A program made the translations under genes and the position numbers. From positions 1 to 64,000 of the forward strand of contig CAICTM010000149.1 in assembly GCA_903772945.1 (NCBI GenBank): DNA of 64,000 nt, read 5' to 3'. Each line of letters begins with the position of its first letter. Positions within the stretch are counted from its first letter, which is position 1. The notes below the pieces were generated by a model. That model did no database searches. It saw nothing but the letters and a program-made list of their open reading frames with translations, and was not told the DNA's origin. The stretch comes from Seminavis robusta. Taxonomy: Eukaryota > Bacillariophyta > Bacillariophyceae > Naviculales > Naviculaceae. This document shows positions 21,668 to 31,992 of this stretch, piece by piece.

Positions 21668-22226
21668 GAAAGCCTATCGCGTTCTACAGCAGGAAACTCA
21701 ATCCCGCTCAAACACGCTATACGGTAACTGAGAAGGAACTTCTCAGTATCGTTGAGACTCTCAAGGAGTTCCGTAACATTCTTCTCGGGCAGAAGATTGT
21801 AGTACATACGGACCACAAGAATCTCACCTGCAAGAATTTCAATACCGATCGCATTATGCGATGGCGCCTTATTCTGGAAGAATATGGCCCTGAACTTTGG
21901 TACATCAAGGGCGAACACAACATCGTCGCTGATGCGTTGTCGAGACTTAACATCTCGGACAACGAGGGTTCTTCAGAACAAATGGAAGCCAGCGAGATTG
22001 CTGAGCTCATGGCCGCAGACGAAGAGGACTTCCCTAGTGACTTCCCTCTCTCGTTCCCCGAGATCGAACATCGCCAGAAGGACGATAACGATATCAAGAA
22101 ACTCCTCAGGGACAAGCCAAACGACTACAAGAAACAATCTTTTCCCAGAGGGGATAAGTCCTATGAACTAGTCATCAAGGACGACAAGATTGTTTTGCCT
22201 AAGGCCATGCAGAAGAAGCTGGTCGA
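21668..22226 (+). pseudogene. Ty3 RNase H domain (truncated)
   Basis: Starts at R-K-P-I-A-F-Y-S-R-K-L-N-P, then Y-T-V-T-E-K-E-L-L-S-I-V with the catalytic Glu, V-H-T-D-H-K-N-L with an Asp, and G-E-H-N-I-V-A-D-A-L-S-R with the His/Asp pair. The first Asp-bearing strand and all of the reverse transcriptase are missing. Past the domain an acidic linker leads towards integrase. Near 22227-22240 the frame shifts relative to the integrase part. Confidence 0.88.
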
Positions 22227-23180
22227 ATGGTATCATGGTGTACTGATGAACTTACCATCAGTCAACACTACACCTGGAAAGGGTTGCGCAAGACTGTGCA
22301 GTCCGTATGTCAGCGTTGTCAAAGCTGCCAACTGAACAAACCCAAAACGCGTAAGCTGGGATTGCTTCCTCCAAAGACTTGCAAGGAGATCCCTTGGGAA
22401 AGACTATGTATTGACCTGATAGGTCCTTACAACGTCGGGGATCCTAAGAAAAAGAATTCCTGTACACTTCATTGCCTGACAATGATTGATCCCGTAACCG
22501 GATGGTTCGAGATTGCTGAGATCTGCTCCAAAGCAGCAGACGAAGTAGCCATCGTTCTAGAACAGACGTGGCTTACTCGGTATCCATGGCCTGCTGAGGT
22601 TATCATGGATAGAGGACGTGAGTTCTGCGCAGAAGTCGAGAAGACTCTCCGGGATGAATATGGACTTCGTCGCAAGTTCATTACCACACGTAACCCTCAA
22701 GCCAACTCGATGGTTGAGCGTGCTCATCAGACCATTCGTAACTTGAAAGCTATTCAAAATATCAAGTGTCAAGATGACCTCGTGAATGGATCCTGGGATG
22801 GAGTCCTTCGGTTCGCAATGAATGCTACGATTCATACCACCTTGCGTGCAACGCCTGCACAGCGTTTCGAAGCAAACTGGAAATACATCAAGGAACGTCA
22901 CCAACGACTTATCCAGAAAAACAATGATAGGGAGAACGCGACGCGTGTCCCTCATCAATACAATGTCAACGATACTGTGATGATTCAACAGTATCAGCAC
23001 CGCAAGTACGGTCAGCCAAAGTACTAAGGTCCTTACAACATAGACCGAGTCAATGACAATGGCACTGTACGGCTCCGACATGCTACCGCCAATGGCGGCA
23101 CAGTCTACCAGACTTGGAACATAAGGTATTTACACCCATACAAGGCCTGATCCCCTTGTAGGATTGCCATCGTGCGACGC
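22227..23180 (+). pseudogene. Ty3 integrase
   Basis: The zinc-binding HHCC end is partly damaged (H-Y-T-W-K-G-L-R with C-Q-R-C-Q-S-C-Q intact). The catalytic core is complete: C-I-D-L-I-G-P (Asp), V-I-M-D-R-G-R-E-F (Asp) and N-S-M-V-E-R-A-H (Glu). A TAA at 23025-23027 cuts the C-terminal part (G-P-Y-N-I-D-R-V-N continues in frame); the copy at about 9085 has AAA at that codon, so this is a nonsense change. With the frameshift upstream the gene is not functional as it stands. Confidence 0.88.
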
Positions 23181-23283
23181 ACATGTCTACATCCAATCTC
23201 CGGAGAGTGCCCCGCACTTTAATTCATATGTTCTCCTTGTCCGACTGATGTGGTGCCTTCTGTGACCCTTGTCAGGGGGCGAA

Positions 23284-23705
23284 TGCAATACACGGCTCTT
23301 AGCCTTATTTGCGACTTGATCCTAGACAGGGTTTGAGTTCGACTCATGACGTAGTCCTTCGCGAATAGTCATTGAGACAGGGTTCTCATGACTGCGAGTC
23401 ATACTAGGTTGTCGATGGAACATCGCTCTAGATATTTAGCCGCCGTGGAAAGCTTCCACGATACTAGACAGCTACTAGCTGAAGTTTCCACGTGTTCCGG
23501 AAATGGACCGTGGAGTACGTAGAGTTATTACCATAACCTACGATATCACACTTCGAGGTCTCCCGCGGGAGACCAACTTCAATGAGTTTCACAACGATCT
23601 CTTTCATGGATTAGTTTTCGTAGCTTTCTAATCTCTCTCATAACTTTCATTCTCTCAAACTCAAAACACTCGAAAGATCTTTACACTAGCTTTTAGCGTA
23701 GTGCA
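23284..23705 (+). repeat. Ty3 LTR, 3' copy of the plus-strand fragment
   Basis: 422 bp with TG...CA ends. Contains a perfect 18-bp palindrome, GGTCTCCCGCGGGAGACC, near 23563. The flanking ATCAG has no partner in the window. Confidence 0.9.
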
Positions 23706-26508
23706 ATCAGCTTGGATAGTCTAGCATTGGCTTGATAGATTCGGTGCCGCTGCTTCAAGCCTAACCAAGCAAGAGGAGCCTCTAATGGTGGAGATGTCTT
23801 CAAGAGAAGTAGCCGCTGTAGAGAGAAGATAATAACACCATCTTGATAGAGTAAAGGTATCGATCGAAATAATGAACAAAATAGAAAGATACGATTGGAT
23901 CGATCTTCAGAGACTATGTGTATTGTCAACCAGTCCACGTAGTTTGGTTTTGTGGGATTGAATTAACAAAGGCCGTATCCACAGCTGCAACACCATTTTT
24001 CCACATTCTGAGACTAATCCTATGGGCTGTTTCTTATTCCAGCAAATGGAAAACTGAACTTGTTACTCATCTACTGGTTGTTGTCTAACGCAGCGTTAAG
24101 AGAGAACCAACAGCAGCCTCCCCGACTCGACGACTGACTCTCCGACCCATGAAACTACCTCTCCTGTCGAAGCAGTTCAGTTCCATAAATTCAACCATCG
24201 AAACATCGAAAGCTATGCCCTTTTTCCTCCTCACTCAACACTCCACAATGACGGCTCTCTTCATTGACAGCGTAGCGTTGGTCTCGGCTTCCATCTCGTC
24301 TGCTATCTATTAACTGTTGAGGGTACATGTGCCTTGAGTTCCACCATCTTGTTGATTTCAATGCTACGAATTTTTGTCCTCGTTCATTTTCCTGGCTCGC
24401 TTGAGCTTCGATTCTGTTGATGTCTGCCATTCTGTCTTGTGTCAAGAAAGCATCTGTCTCTTCAGTGGTGCTTCACGTTGTTTGGGCGGATGGATGATGC
24501 CCCCTGTTCTTTATTGACAAAATCAATGAAAGGGCCAGAAATCACGATTTTATGAATCCAACCAAATTGATCAATTCGAAACCTAAATATAAAACCGAAA
24601 CTTAAATATAAAATCGAAACCAAATTACTATGGTAATTAACTAGTAAAATCAAGCCGAAACCAAAATATAAGATCGAAACCTAAATATAAAACCGAAACC
24701 TAAATATAAAATCGAACCACAAGTATAAATCGGAATTTGGTGTAAATCGCCATTTCGGGCCCTTTCAATGGTCCCCCCTTTCTTTTTCTCATTTGGTGCA
24801 AGGACCAATATCAGGTGTAGATCACCCCATCTAATTTTCTTCCCATAGCTTTTTCAAAGATGTTGTGGTCCTATTTGTCATGGCTACCTGAATCTGTGTA
24901 CACTTTAGTATGTGCTTGTTTTACCATGGCTGTGCCATCATGCCGAAAAGACATCGGGTACCTACTGCAAAAAAATGTCTTTGTACTGATTTTGGGATAG
25001 TGGAGCCCTGCCCAAAAATGTTTTATCTAGCCCCCTTGGAAACCCCAAATTAAGTCGTGAGGAAACCTCACGGACTTGCTTCGCTTGCTTGCTTGGGTGG
25101 TGGTAGTTTTCGTTCTGCATGATGTCATCGGCTGCTTGGACTGGCGCCGTGACCTTTTGTTTTAAAGGTTACAGGCTGAATCTAAACTATCGAGACAAAC
25201 GCAAGCCGGCTCCCGGTACGACATTCGAATGTGAACCTGAACTTCCAGGAACGTTCCGTGAAAAGACTTAAGGGACATATAGCCTTAACCTTAATCTCAA
25301 CTGACATCACTCGCGGATCGTTCGATCGATCCAAGCCACTCTCTTCTTTTTCATTATTTCGATACCTCTATCTTTACTCTCTATTGACTCTATCAAGATG
25401 ATGCTACAGCGGCTACTCCTCTTAACAAAGGCTACTACTCACCAGCATGACAGGCTCCTCTTGTTTGGCTAGCGGCAGTGGCAGCGGCGTTCGACGATTG
25501 GTCGTTGATCGCTTCCATTCGTCGTTTTGATTCGGTGGATGACTTCTTTCTTCTTCCACGGAGCCTCTTTCACGGAGCCACCATGACGCCTCCTCTTCCA
25601 CGGAACGACGACACCTCTACCGCTAATGAAACAACAAGCGACTACTACTGGAACGACAAGCGACGCCTCGACAATGGCACTGGCTGGAAACAACCGAGGG
25701 CATGAGCGACTTGCTGCTTTCGGTGTGATTTCTTCCTCATTTCACGGAGCAACCATGATGCCTGACGCCTCCTCTTCCATAAAAGCAACATTGACAGCTT
25801 CTCCTCTTCTGTTTTGATTAACTGAGTGCAGACAGGAAAATCTGCTCAATTTTTGCCAACAAAGAGCCAACAATTCTCCTTTGAAACTTTGGGATGGGTG
25901 CTCCAGTCTCCATCCAAGCCACCCACTCCTCTACCAGACTCTACAGTGCAGGTTGAATGCTGAGAGTGAGGACAGGAGCACCTTTCCCATGGAGAAATCC
26001 ATGGCAGAATGACAACAAAATGCAATCCAAGCCTGATTTTTCATTGATGCTCCATGACAAACCTTGGAGATAGCTAATGCTTTTCAAGGGGGGTGTCTGT
26101 GAGTGTGTTGGGGAGCTAGTCCTTTGAAAGCATAAGCTATCTCAATGTATTGGTAAAGCTAATAGCCATTTGGTCAACACCGTTGTCATGGTGATAAAAT
26201 TCAATTTTATTTCTTCATCTTTACTTTGTTTGGATCCAGTCTTTTCAATGCAGGATTCGCAAAATGACCATTTCTGTTAGAAATGACCGCTTTCGATTTC
26301 GGTTTGGCCAAAACGAGAATCCATTTTGACACCTGTCAGGGGTAAAAGAAGTCATCCTGTAAAAGGTTCAGGTTTTTATGGAATCCAGTCATGTCTTTTG
26401 TTGGATCCACGACTGGTGTCCGTCTCGCAAGTACTTTCACCACACCCAGCACCCAGCACCCAAAACTCAAAGATCAAGCTAGCTAGCCAGTAGATCAATT
26501 TGAGTAAC
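23706..26508. other. Intergenic; AT-rich, no confident gene
   Basis: No long frame with domain features. A 19-bp tandem repeat lies at 24582-24735. Short frames at 25478-25817 are unsupported. Low-complexity and putative element remnants only. Confidence 0.5.
24582..24735. repeat. 19-bp tandem repeat (CCTAAATATAAAACCGAAA)
   Basis: About five to six degenerate copies in two clusters separated by an AT-rich gap near 24622-24655. Units vary between AAAACCGAAA and AAAATCGAAA. Confidence 0.8.
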
Positions 26509-27321
26509 ATGACAAACCAAGCACCGCCGCCGATGCCATCTGATGTAAACTTTGATTCTAGTAGGGGAATAATCGAAGATTATGCTACAGCAAAGCGCAA
26601 ACTGATTGAAGCAGGATTCGACCCAGACGACTGTGTCACCGCCGTTAATCCACCATATTCCTCGCGACCCCAAGATGTTGGGGAATGGCATTCCATCACA
26701 CCCATGATATATTTTTGCTATCATGGAGATCTTCCCATGTGCCGTTACATCTTCAATCATGGCGGAGTGATCACAAGAGATGGTGAGCCATTTTGGTTCC
26801 CCATGTATGCAGCTGTTAACCGAGGGAATTTGGCTGTTGTGAAGTGGTTGTTCACAAATGGTGCCAAGGCAGATGTTCTGGAAAGGGCCCATCGATCCCA
26901 CTACAGCCCCTGGAGCATCTGCTGGATTCATCCCGACAGAGAGGAGCGCTTGGCAATTGGCAGGTGGTTCCTAGCTAATGGAGCCGTTGCATTGACAGCG
27001 AGCACACTGGCAATTGACTTGAAAGCACAAGTTAGAAGTGGAATGAAAGACTACCGGCCTTATGTACTGTCTTGGTCACAGGATGTTGTGAAAGCCCATG
27101 ACAGCTTCCAAGCATTCCTTATGGGAACCAAAATAGGCAAGGAAGAGCTGTCATGCAAACAATTGATGGATCCATCCGGGGGATGCCCTGTCCTCCTTAT
27201 TGGTGGCGTCGATGGGGTGTTGACGAGCATTGCGGATTATGTGGGAGCCGTCCACGGTTTCAGTGCCAAAGAGATTGGGAGAATCCGTCGGCTGGTCAGA
27301 TGCTTGAAAGACCATTCATAG
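26509..27321 (+). CDS. Ankyrin-like protein, copy 1
   Basis: 270 codons from ATG at 26509; the frame is open slightly upstream but without an ATG. An N-terminal A-K-R-K-L-I-E-A-G-F-D-P-D-D-C segment is followed by two ankyrin-like helix pairs (G-D-L-P-M-C-R-Y-I-F-N-H-G-G; R-G-N-L-A-V-V-K-W-L-F-T-N-G-A-K-A) and later G-R-W-F-L-A-N-G-A. The C-terminal 100 residues share S-W-S-Q-D-V-V-K-A-H-D-S-F-Q with the neighbouring copy. No signal peptide or catalytic motif is seen. It probably mediates protein binding. It forms a tandem duplicate with 27855-28740. Confidence 0.8.
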   Translation: MTNQAPPPMPSDVNFDSSRGIIEDYATAKRKLIEAGFDPDDCVTAVNPPYSSRPQDVGEWHSITPMIYFCYHGDLPMCRYIFNHGGVITRDGEPFWFPMYAAVNRGNLAVVKWLFTNGAKADVLERAHRSHYSPWSICWIHPDREERLAIGRWFLANGAVALTASTLAIDLKAQVRSGMKDYRPYVLSWSQDVVKAHDSFQAFLMGTKIGKEELSCKQLMDPSGGCPVLLIGGVDGVLTSIADYVGAVHGFSAKEIGRIRRLVRCLKDHS

Positions 27322-27456
27322 CCCTTGCGAGTTCACATGAAGTGATCTTTCTTTGTGGTTTGTGGCGATGACGATGAGGGAGAACCCACCAGCGTTGTCT
27401 TCCGTCTGTGTGAGTGTATAGATATGGTGAATGATGCAGACGCATGATAGGATTTT

Positions 27457-27604
27457 TGAATTAGTAGTTCCAGTTATTAGTATGGTTGCGATCTCATTTG
27501 GGGCGATCAGTAGCCTCTGCTTCCGTGGTGACACCCGCATGGTAGGAATTCTGGCTTAGTGGTCCCAGTTAGAAGTACGGTCGCAATCTCATTTGAGGCG
27601 ATCT
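27457..27604. repeat. Pair of ~58-bp direct repeats between the ankyrin paralogs
   Basis: Two diverged copies sharing GATCTCATTTG-like and GGCGATC blocks (about 27457-27515 and 27547-27604). Probably a by-product of the local duplication. Confidence 0.5.
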
Positions 27605-27854
27605 GTAGCAGTTACATCTTCAACAAAGGCAGAGCAACTACCAAAACACCATGTTGGAGCAGGCCAGCTCCCACAGACGATGGAGGCTTGACATGGGGAC
27701 TTTGGTTTTGGCATTAGTTGGTTCCGTTAATTGAAAAGGTTTGGGTATTTCAGTCGGCTTTTCTCTTTGGATGATGCACGACCGGCTTTTTGGAACTTGT
27801 TTCCTGCAACCACAAACTATTTGGTTTCTTAGGAGGCGCCAAACGACGACAGCC

Positions 27855-28740
27855 ATGGACTCCGCCGAAGGAACTCCCCCAAACCGATGTGCGATTTGAT
27901 TGAAGATGATGCCAAAGCCAAGTGCAAGTTGAAGGAGGCAGGATTTGATCCAGATGATTGTATTGAAGCCATTGACCCATCTCGGTCAATGAGACCACCT
28001 GAGGTGGAGCTGTGGCATTCCATTGCACCAATGACTCACTTTTGTTTTTATGGAGACCTCCCTATGTGTCAGTACATTCACAACAAAGGAGGAGCGACCA
28101 CTGGAGCTGGTGGAAAATTTTGGTTTCCAATGTATGCGGCAATTTTCAAAGGAAACCTGGCTGTTGTGCGGTGGTTGTATGAAAATGGAGCCAACGAAGA
28201 TGTTCTAGCAGAGAACTCTCATGGCATCAGTCCCTGGAGTTTGTGTTGGAACAATTCTGAAAGGAAGGTCAAGCGTTTGACAATAGGCAGGTGGCTCCTG
28301 GCAAATGGAGCCATCCAGTTTGATACAAGCACATTAGCAAATCAACTGCAAAATGTTTGCGATAGGACAGATCATCGGCATGAGATTTTGTCTTGGTCAC
28401 AGGAGGTAGTGAAAGCCCATGACAGCTTTCAAGCATTCCTCATGGGAACTTCCAACAGAGCTGCTAACTTGAACGAGCGTTGGTTGGCGAGCTTCCATGC
28501 CCATGCATGCAATCAATGGATCCTTCTAGGGAGTGCCCCATCCAGTGTATCAGCGGCATTGCTGGGGTGTTGAAATGCATCGCAGAATATGCGGGGTGTG
28601 TCCATGGTTATAAGGTCAATGAGATTGAAAGAATTCGCCGGCTAGCTGAGGCCTTGCCGAAGAGTTTGGTTAAAAAACCATCCGCAGTCCAAATCAACCC
28701 AAGACGAGGACGTCGAGTACGCAAAGGGCGGCGACGATAG
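27855..28740 (+). pseudogene. Ankyrin-like protein, copy 2, with frame breaks
   Basis: Closely related to the gene just upstream: K-L-K-E-A-G-F-D-P-D-D-C, the N-L-A-V-V-R-W-L-Y-E-N-G-A repeat and S-W-S-Q-E-V-V-K-A-H-D-S-F-Q-A-F-L-M-G-T are all present. An ATG at 27855 (M-D-S-A-E-G-T-P-P) is out of frame with the body, which has its own ATG at 27887. Near 28460-28490 the body loses frame, and the homologous tail (M-D-P-S-R-E-C-P, then G-V-L-K-C-I-A-E-Y-A-G) continues in another frame to 28740, with an added basic tail. Two breaks suggest a pseudogene; a sequencing error or an unusual intron is possible. Confidence 0.65.
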
Positions 28741-29065
28741 TGAGATAGTTTCAATGAAGATGAAGACTTCTAAGGAGAGGAACCATTGTTTGGTTGCCTT
28801 CCTTGGATGTAGATGGACTTTCAGGAGTCTTTGGCTTGGTGGTTCGGGTGAGTTTGTGATGTCATTGTTGGTAGTGTTCCGTTGCCTGCTTGCATTAAGA
28901 CCTCTGCAACCAAGGTGGAGCAACCATAAGAGCCCAGCCCAGGGATCCATAGTTGGCGGACTCAGCCCTGTTGTCTTGAGGCTTACATGCGTACAGCAAA
29001 GGATTATGTTGCGTGGCTAGCTAGACTTTGCCTTATATAGTACAGTGTTTTACAACACGCGACGT
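28741..29065. other. Short intergenic stretch; nothing recognised
   Basis: Lies between the converging ankyrin copy and the cyclase 3' end. No gene seen. Confidence 0.5.
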
Positions 29066-31992
29066 CTAAATGGAGTCTGGGATTGGAGGAAAAGTTGTTC
29101 CGGTTGTGGAATCCCCCAGGTTTGACATGCTGTCTTCCATCGCCGCCTCCTTGCACCTTTCGGCAATGTGGAAGAAGACGTTGCTTGATCTGCGCCTCTT
29201 TTTCCCGCTTCTTCCACCAACTTTGCCACTACCGGTATCCCCGACGAGCTGCAGAAGTCGAGCGGACGCATTCATCGTCGCAGTGCCCATGCATGAATTG
29301 TTGTGGTTCTTTTGTAAATCAAGCAGTGATAGGCTTTCGGTGCTCTCAGTCCTCGCCTTTTTCGTGCGCTGGCTACTATCACACGAGAAGCTTGACGAGT
29401 GATTCGATGAACAGTCCCAATCGGCATTTGCCGCCGATCGCCGCCTGTTTTGCCATCTTGCGGTTGCATCGGATTGACCCCTAAGGAGTGTTGGTGGTAG
29501 AGGTACGCTGACTCCACCTTTCGCGTCAACTTCAACCTTGCCCAGGGTCCCAATCTTTCTGAGCGCTGATCCACATCTGCTCATGCTACTGCCGATACTG
29601 TTCGCGCTTCCAAAGCTTCTGCTTCCAAAGCTCCTCAAACTTCCATGTTGTGGCAAAAAGCTTTGACGGCGCTTCCTGCGCTCTTGTTGCAATTCTATGA
29701 AGCTGGGATGAGCATCCAGCCCCATCTTCGTTTTGAAGTTTGTCTTGGACAGCAGATCCTTGACTTCCATGTCGAGCAATTTCAGACCAGCGCGGCTGAC
29801 AAGAGGGTTGTTTTCGTGGCCATCTAACCAGAACGTCTTGAGTCGGCCCTTGCCTTTCATTTCGACGAGACCACGTTCATCTAGTTGAAACAGTCCAGGA
29901 CACTGTCGTTGCAGCTCCTGCTTGGTGGTACCGGAACAGTGCACCATACCAGGTAGACCCGAGGATTCGTGTCTCGAGGTGGTGTTCACAGTGTCCCCTG
30001 AAGGAATCAATCACAGCGGTTCCATGACAGGGTTAGCAAATGTACTGGCCAATCTGTAGACCAGCCACAACTTTTCTCTTTTCGACAGGTTGGCACTTAC
30101 CAAAGACACAGAATCGTGGATTCAGAGTGCCCACGACGCCACTTGCCGCTGGCCCCGTGTTGACCCCAATTCGCAGTTGGATAGGTGCGCCATCCACAGG
30201 TGACAGAACATGCCGACAGCAGTGCTTTACGGCAATGGCAAAGTTGGCAATATTGCGGGCATGTTGAGGATCCTTTTTGGGGAGACCACTGCAGCAAACG
30301 TACGCTGGAAGATAGAACAAATATTCAACCACACGTGAGCATTTTCATATTCCAACTCCACAACATGTCCGAAGGCAACTAGAACTCACCATCTCCAATG
30401 GTTTCAATTTTGAAAATGCCCATCTTCTTCGCCAAAAAGTCCATGACTCCGTATAGTTGATTGAGCGTTTCAATGACTTGCCAAGGATAGAGTTCGCGAC
30501 AAATGTCGGTAAAACCACAAATATCCGAAAAGAAGAACGTTACGTCCTTGTGGAGCATGGGTTCGACCGTTTTCCCGGCACGGAGTCCCTCGGCAGCATG
30601 CAAGGGCAGCAAGGTTTCCAGCAAGTTGCGTTCCCGTTCCAGGGACTGTCCGAGTTGTTCCATGGACTCTTGTCGTTCCTGAAGTAGCTTGAGATGTTCT
30701 CGTGCCAGCAAGAGTTCCCGCTGCGTGTGATTGGGAATGTCATGAAGTGTCCATCCCTGGTCGCGGAGGTGTTGCAAATGGATAAACTCGGGAGTCAACA
30801 GGAACATGACCAACGGTGACGCATCGCAAGGGCTAGAGATTTGAATCGCTGTTGCTTTGAAGCTTGGAGCCTTGGCAGTTGTTATCTTGGCTTCCAGCCG
30901 AAAGGACCGATTGTCGTCCAGGCAAAGCTGTTTCCAACTCCAGGAATGACCCTTTACGGCAAAGAATTTGGCAATGCCTTGTCCTACGAGTTCCTTGTCG
31001 TTTGTGGCATGAAGCACATCGGCAAGTTGAGAGCCCACTTGCTGAATGACAAACTTGTCATTGACAATGACATGAAATGGAAAGATTTCCCGAGTCACAG
31101 TGCTGGAGAGGCCAATGCCATGACCGGATTGGGCGGGGGAGGTTATTTTCATCCCCGTGACGGAACATCTCTTGCTGCGGTCTGCTGCTCTTGTCGTTGA
31201 AGATGAGCGCCTTTTGGTGTTGTTGTTGTTTCGGAACATTTTCCATTGATCCTTGGGATCCACTGTGGAAACGGACCAACTGGAGCAGTTTGACTCCCCC
31301 GTTTCATCGATTGGTTTCATGTCAATGAGCACCCCAAACTGGATCCCCGCAACCTCCGATACAATCCCCTTGACAATGGGTGCTGCCAGCTTTCCAAAGT
31401 CCACAGAGTTGGTGTCCCGCAGAGCGGCCGTGGCGGCTGCTGGAGTGTCCGTATCATTCGTGGCGCTGGTGGCCGCATAAAAGCGCAAGATGAGGGATCC
31501 ATCGTCGGCTTGCTCGTCCTCTTGACAGTAGAAACGAGGCGCCGTTGGTTGTGTTGTTGTTGTCTTGACGGGTGCCAAGTCGGTAAATGCAGACTGCCAA
31601 TGCTGCAAAAGGGAATTGAGATTGCTCATCCAATCCTTGAGGGATCCTCCCGGACAAGTGAGCCATTGTTCGTACCCTTCTTCTTTGAGATAATGCACAA
31701 TGAACTCTCCCAATGCTTCCAGCACTTCATCTATGGAGTGTCCACTGACTTGACAGGCCGCCTCAACCAAGTCCACTGTGGACTCGAACGACGACAGGGA
31801 ATCGTTTAGCTTTTGCTCTTCTTGGTGCTGCTGATGCGAAGCAAACATGGAAGTGGCATCATTGTCATCATCTGATGCTGTCGTGGGCAATCCCGCCGTC
31901 TTGAGGACCAATTGCCAAGAGTCCAAGCCAAAGCGCTCGGTAACCAAACGTTCCAAGCACTCATTGAAGCCAACAATCAGTTGTTGACACAT
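29066..31992 (-). CDS. Soluble guanylate cyclase with H-NOX and HNOBA domains
   Basis: Three exons read by eye: 31992-30390, 30304-30101 and 29997-29066 (GT-AG, frame kept; 912 residues). Order: H-NOX-like domain (1-190), HNOBA domain (about 300-400, I-F-P-F-H-V-I-V), a coiled-coil signalling helix (about 425-465), a class III cyclase (about 480-690) and a Ser/Arg-rich tail. The cyclase has both metal Asp (F-S-D-I-C-G-F, D490; I-G-D-A-Y, D534), the purine-selecting Glu (K-I-E-T, E530) and Cys (R-F-C-V-F-G-D), and V-N-T-T-S-R, so it should make cGMP. In the H-NOX part, the segment matching the heme ligand (L-H-D-H in animal beta-1) reads L-L-Q-H and the Y-x-S-x-R motif is missing. Heme-based NO sensing is therefore doubtful, resembling animal alpha subunits. 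Divergent from the receptor cyclase at 35135. Confidence 0.9.

Larger units (their letters stand above)
21668..23705 (+). mobile_element. Second Ty3/gypsy fragment: RNase H, integrase, 3' LTR
   Basis: A 5'-truncated element of the same family on the plus strand. It begins inside RNase H immediately after the other element's LTR and ends with its own LTR. Together with the minus-strand element it forms an inverted arrangement. Confidence 0.87.

Noticed and set aside
21246-23705. A TIR-bounded DNA transposon formed by the inverted LTRs
   Set aside because: The repeats are Ty3 LTRs with TG/CA ends and the interior is Ty3 RNase H and integrase. Inverted LTRs are better explained by rearrangement.
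29066-30010. Separate gene for the 3' exon of the soluble cyclase
   Set aside because: It joins through clean GT-AG introns into F-G-D-T-V-N, the conserved cyclase motif.
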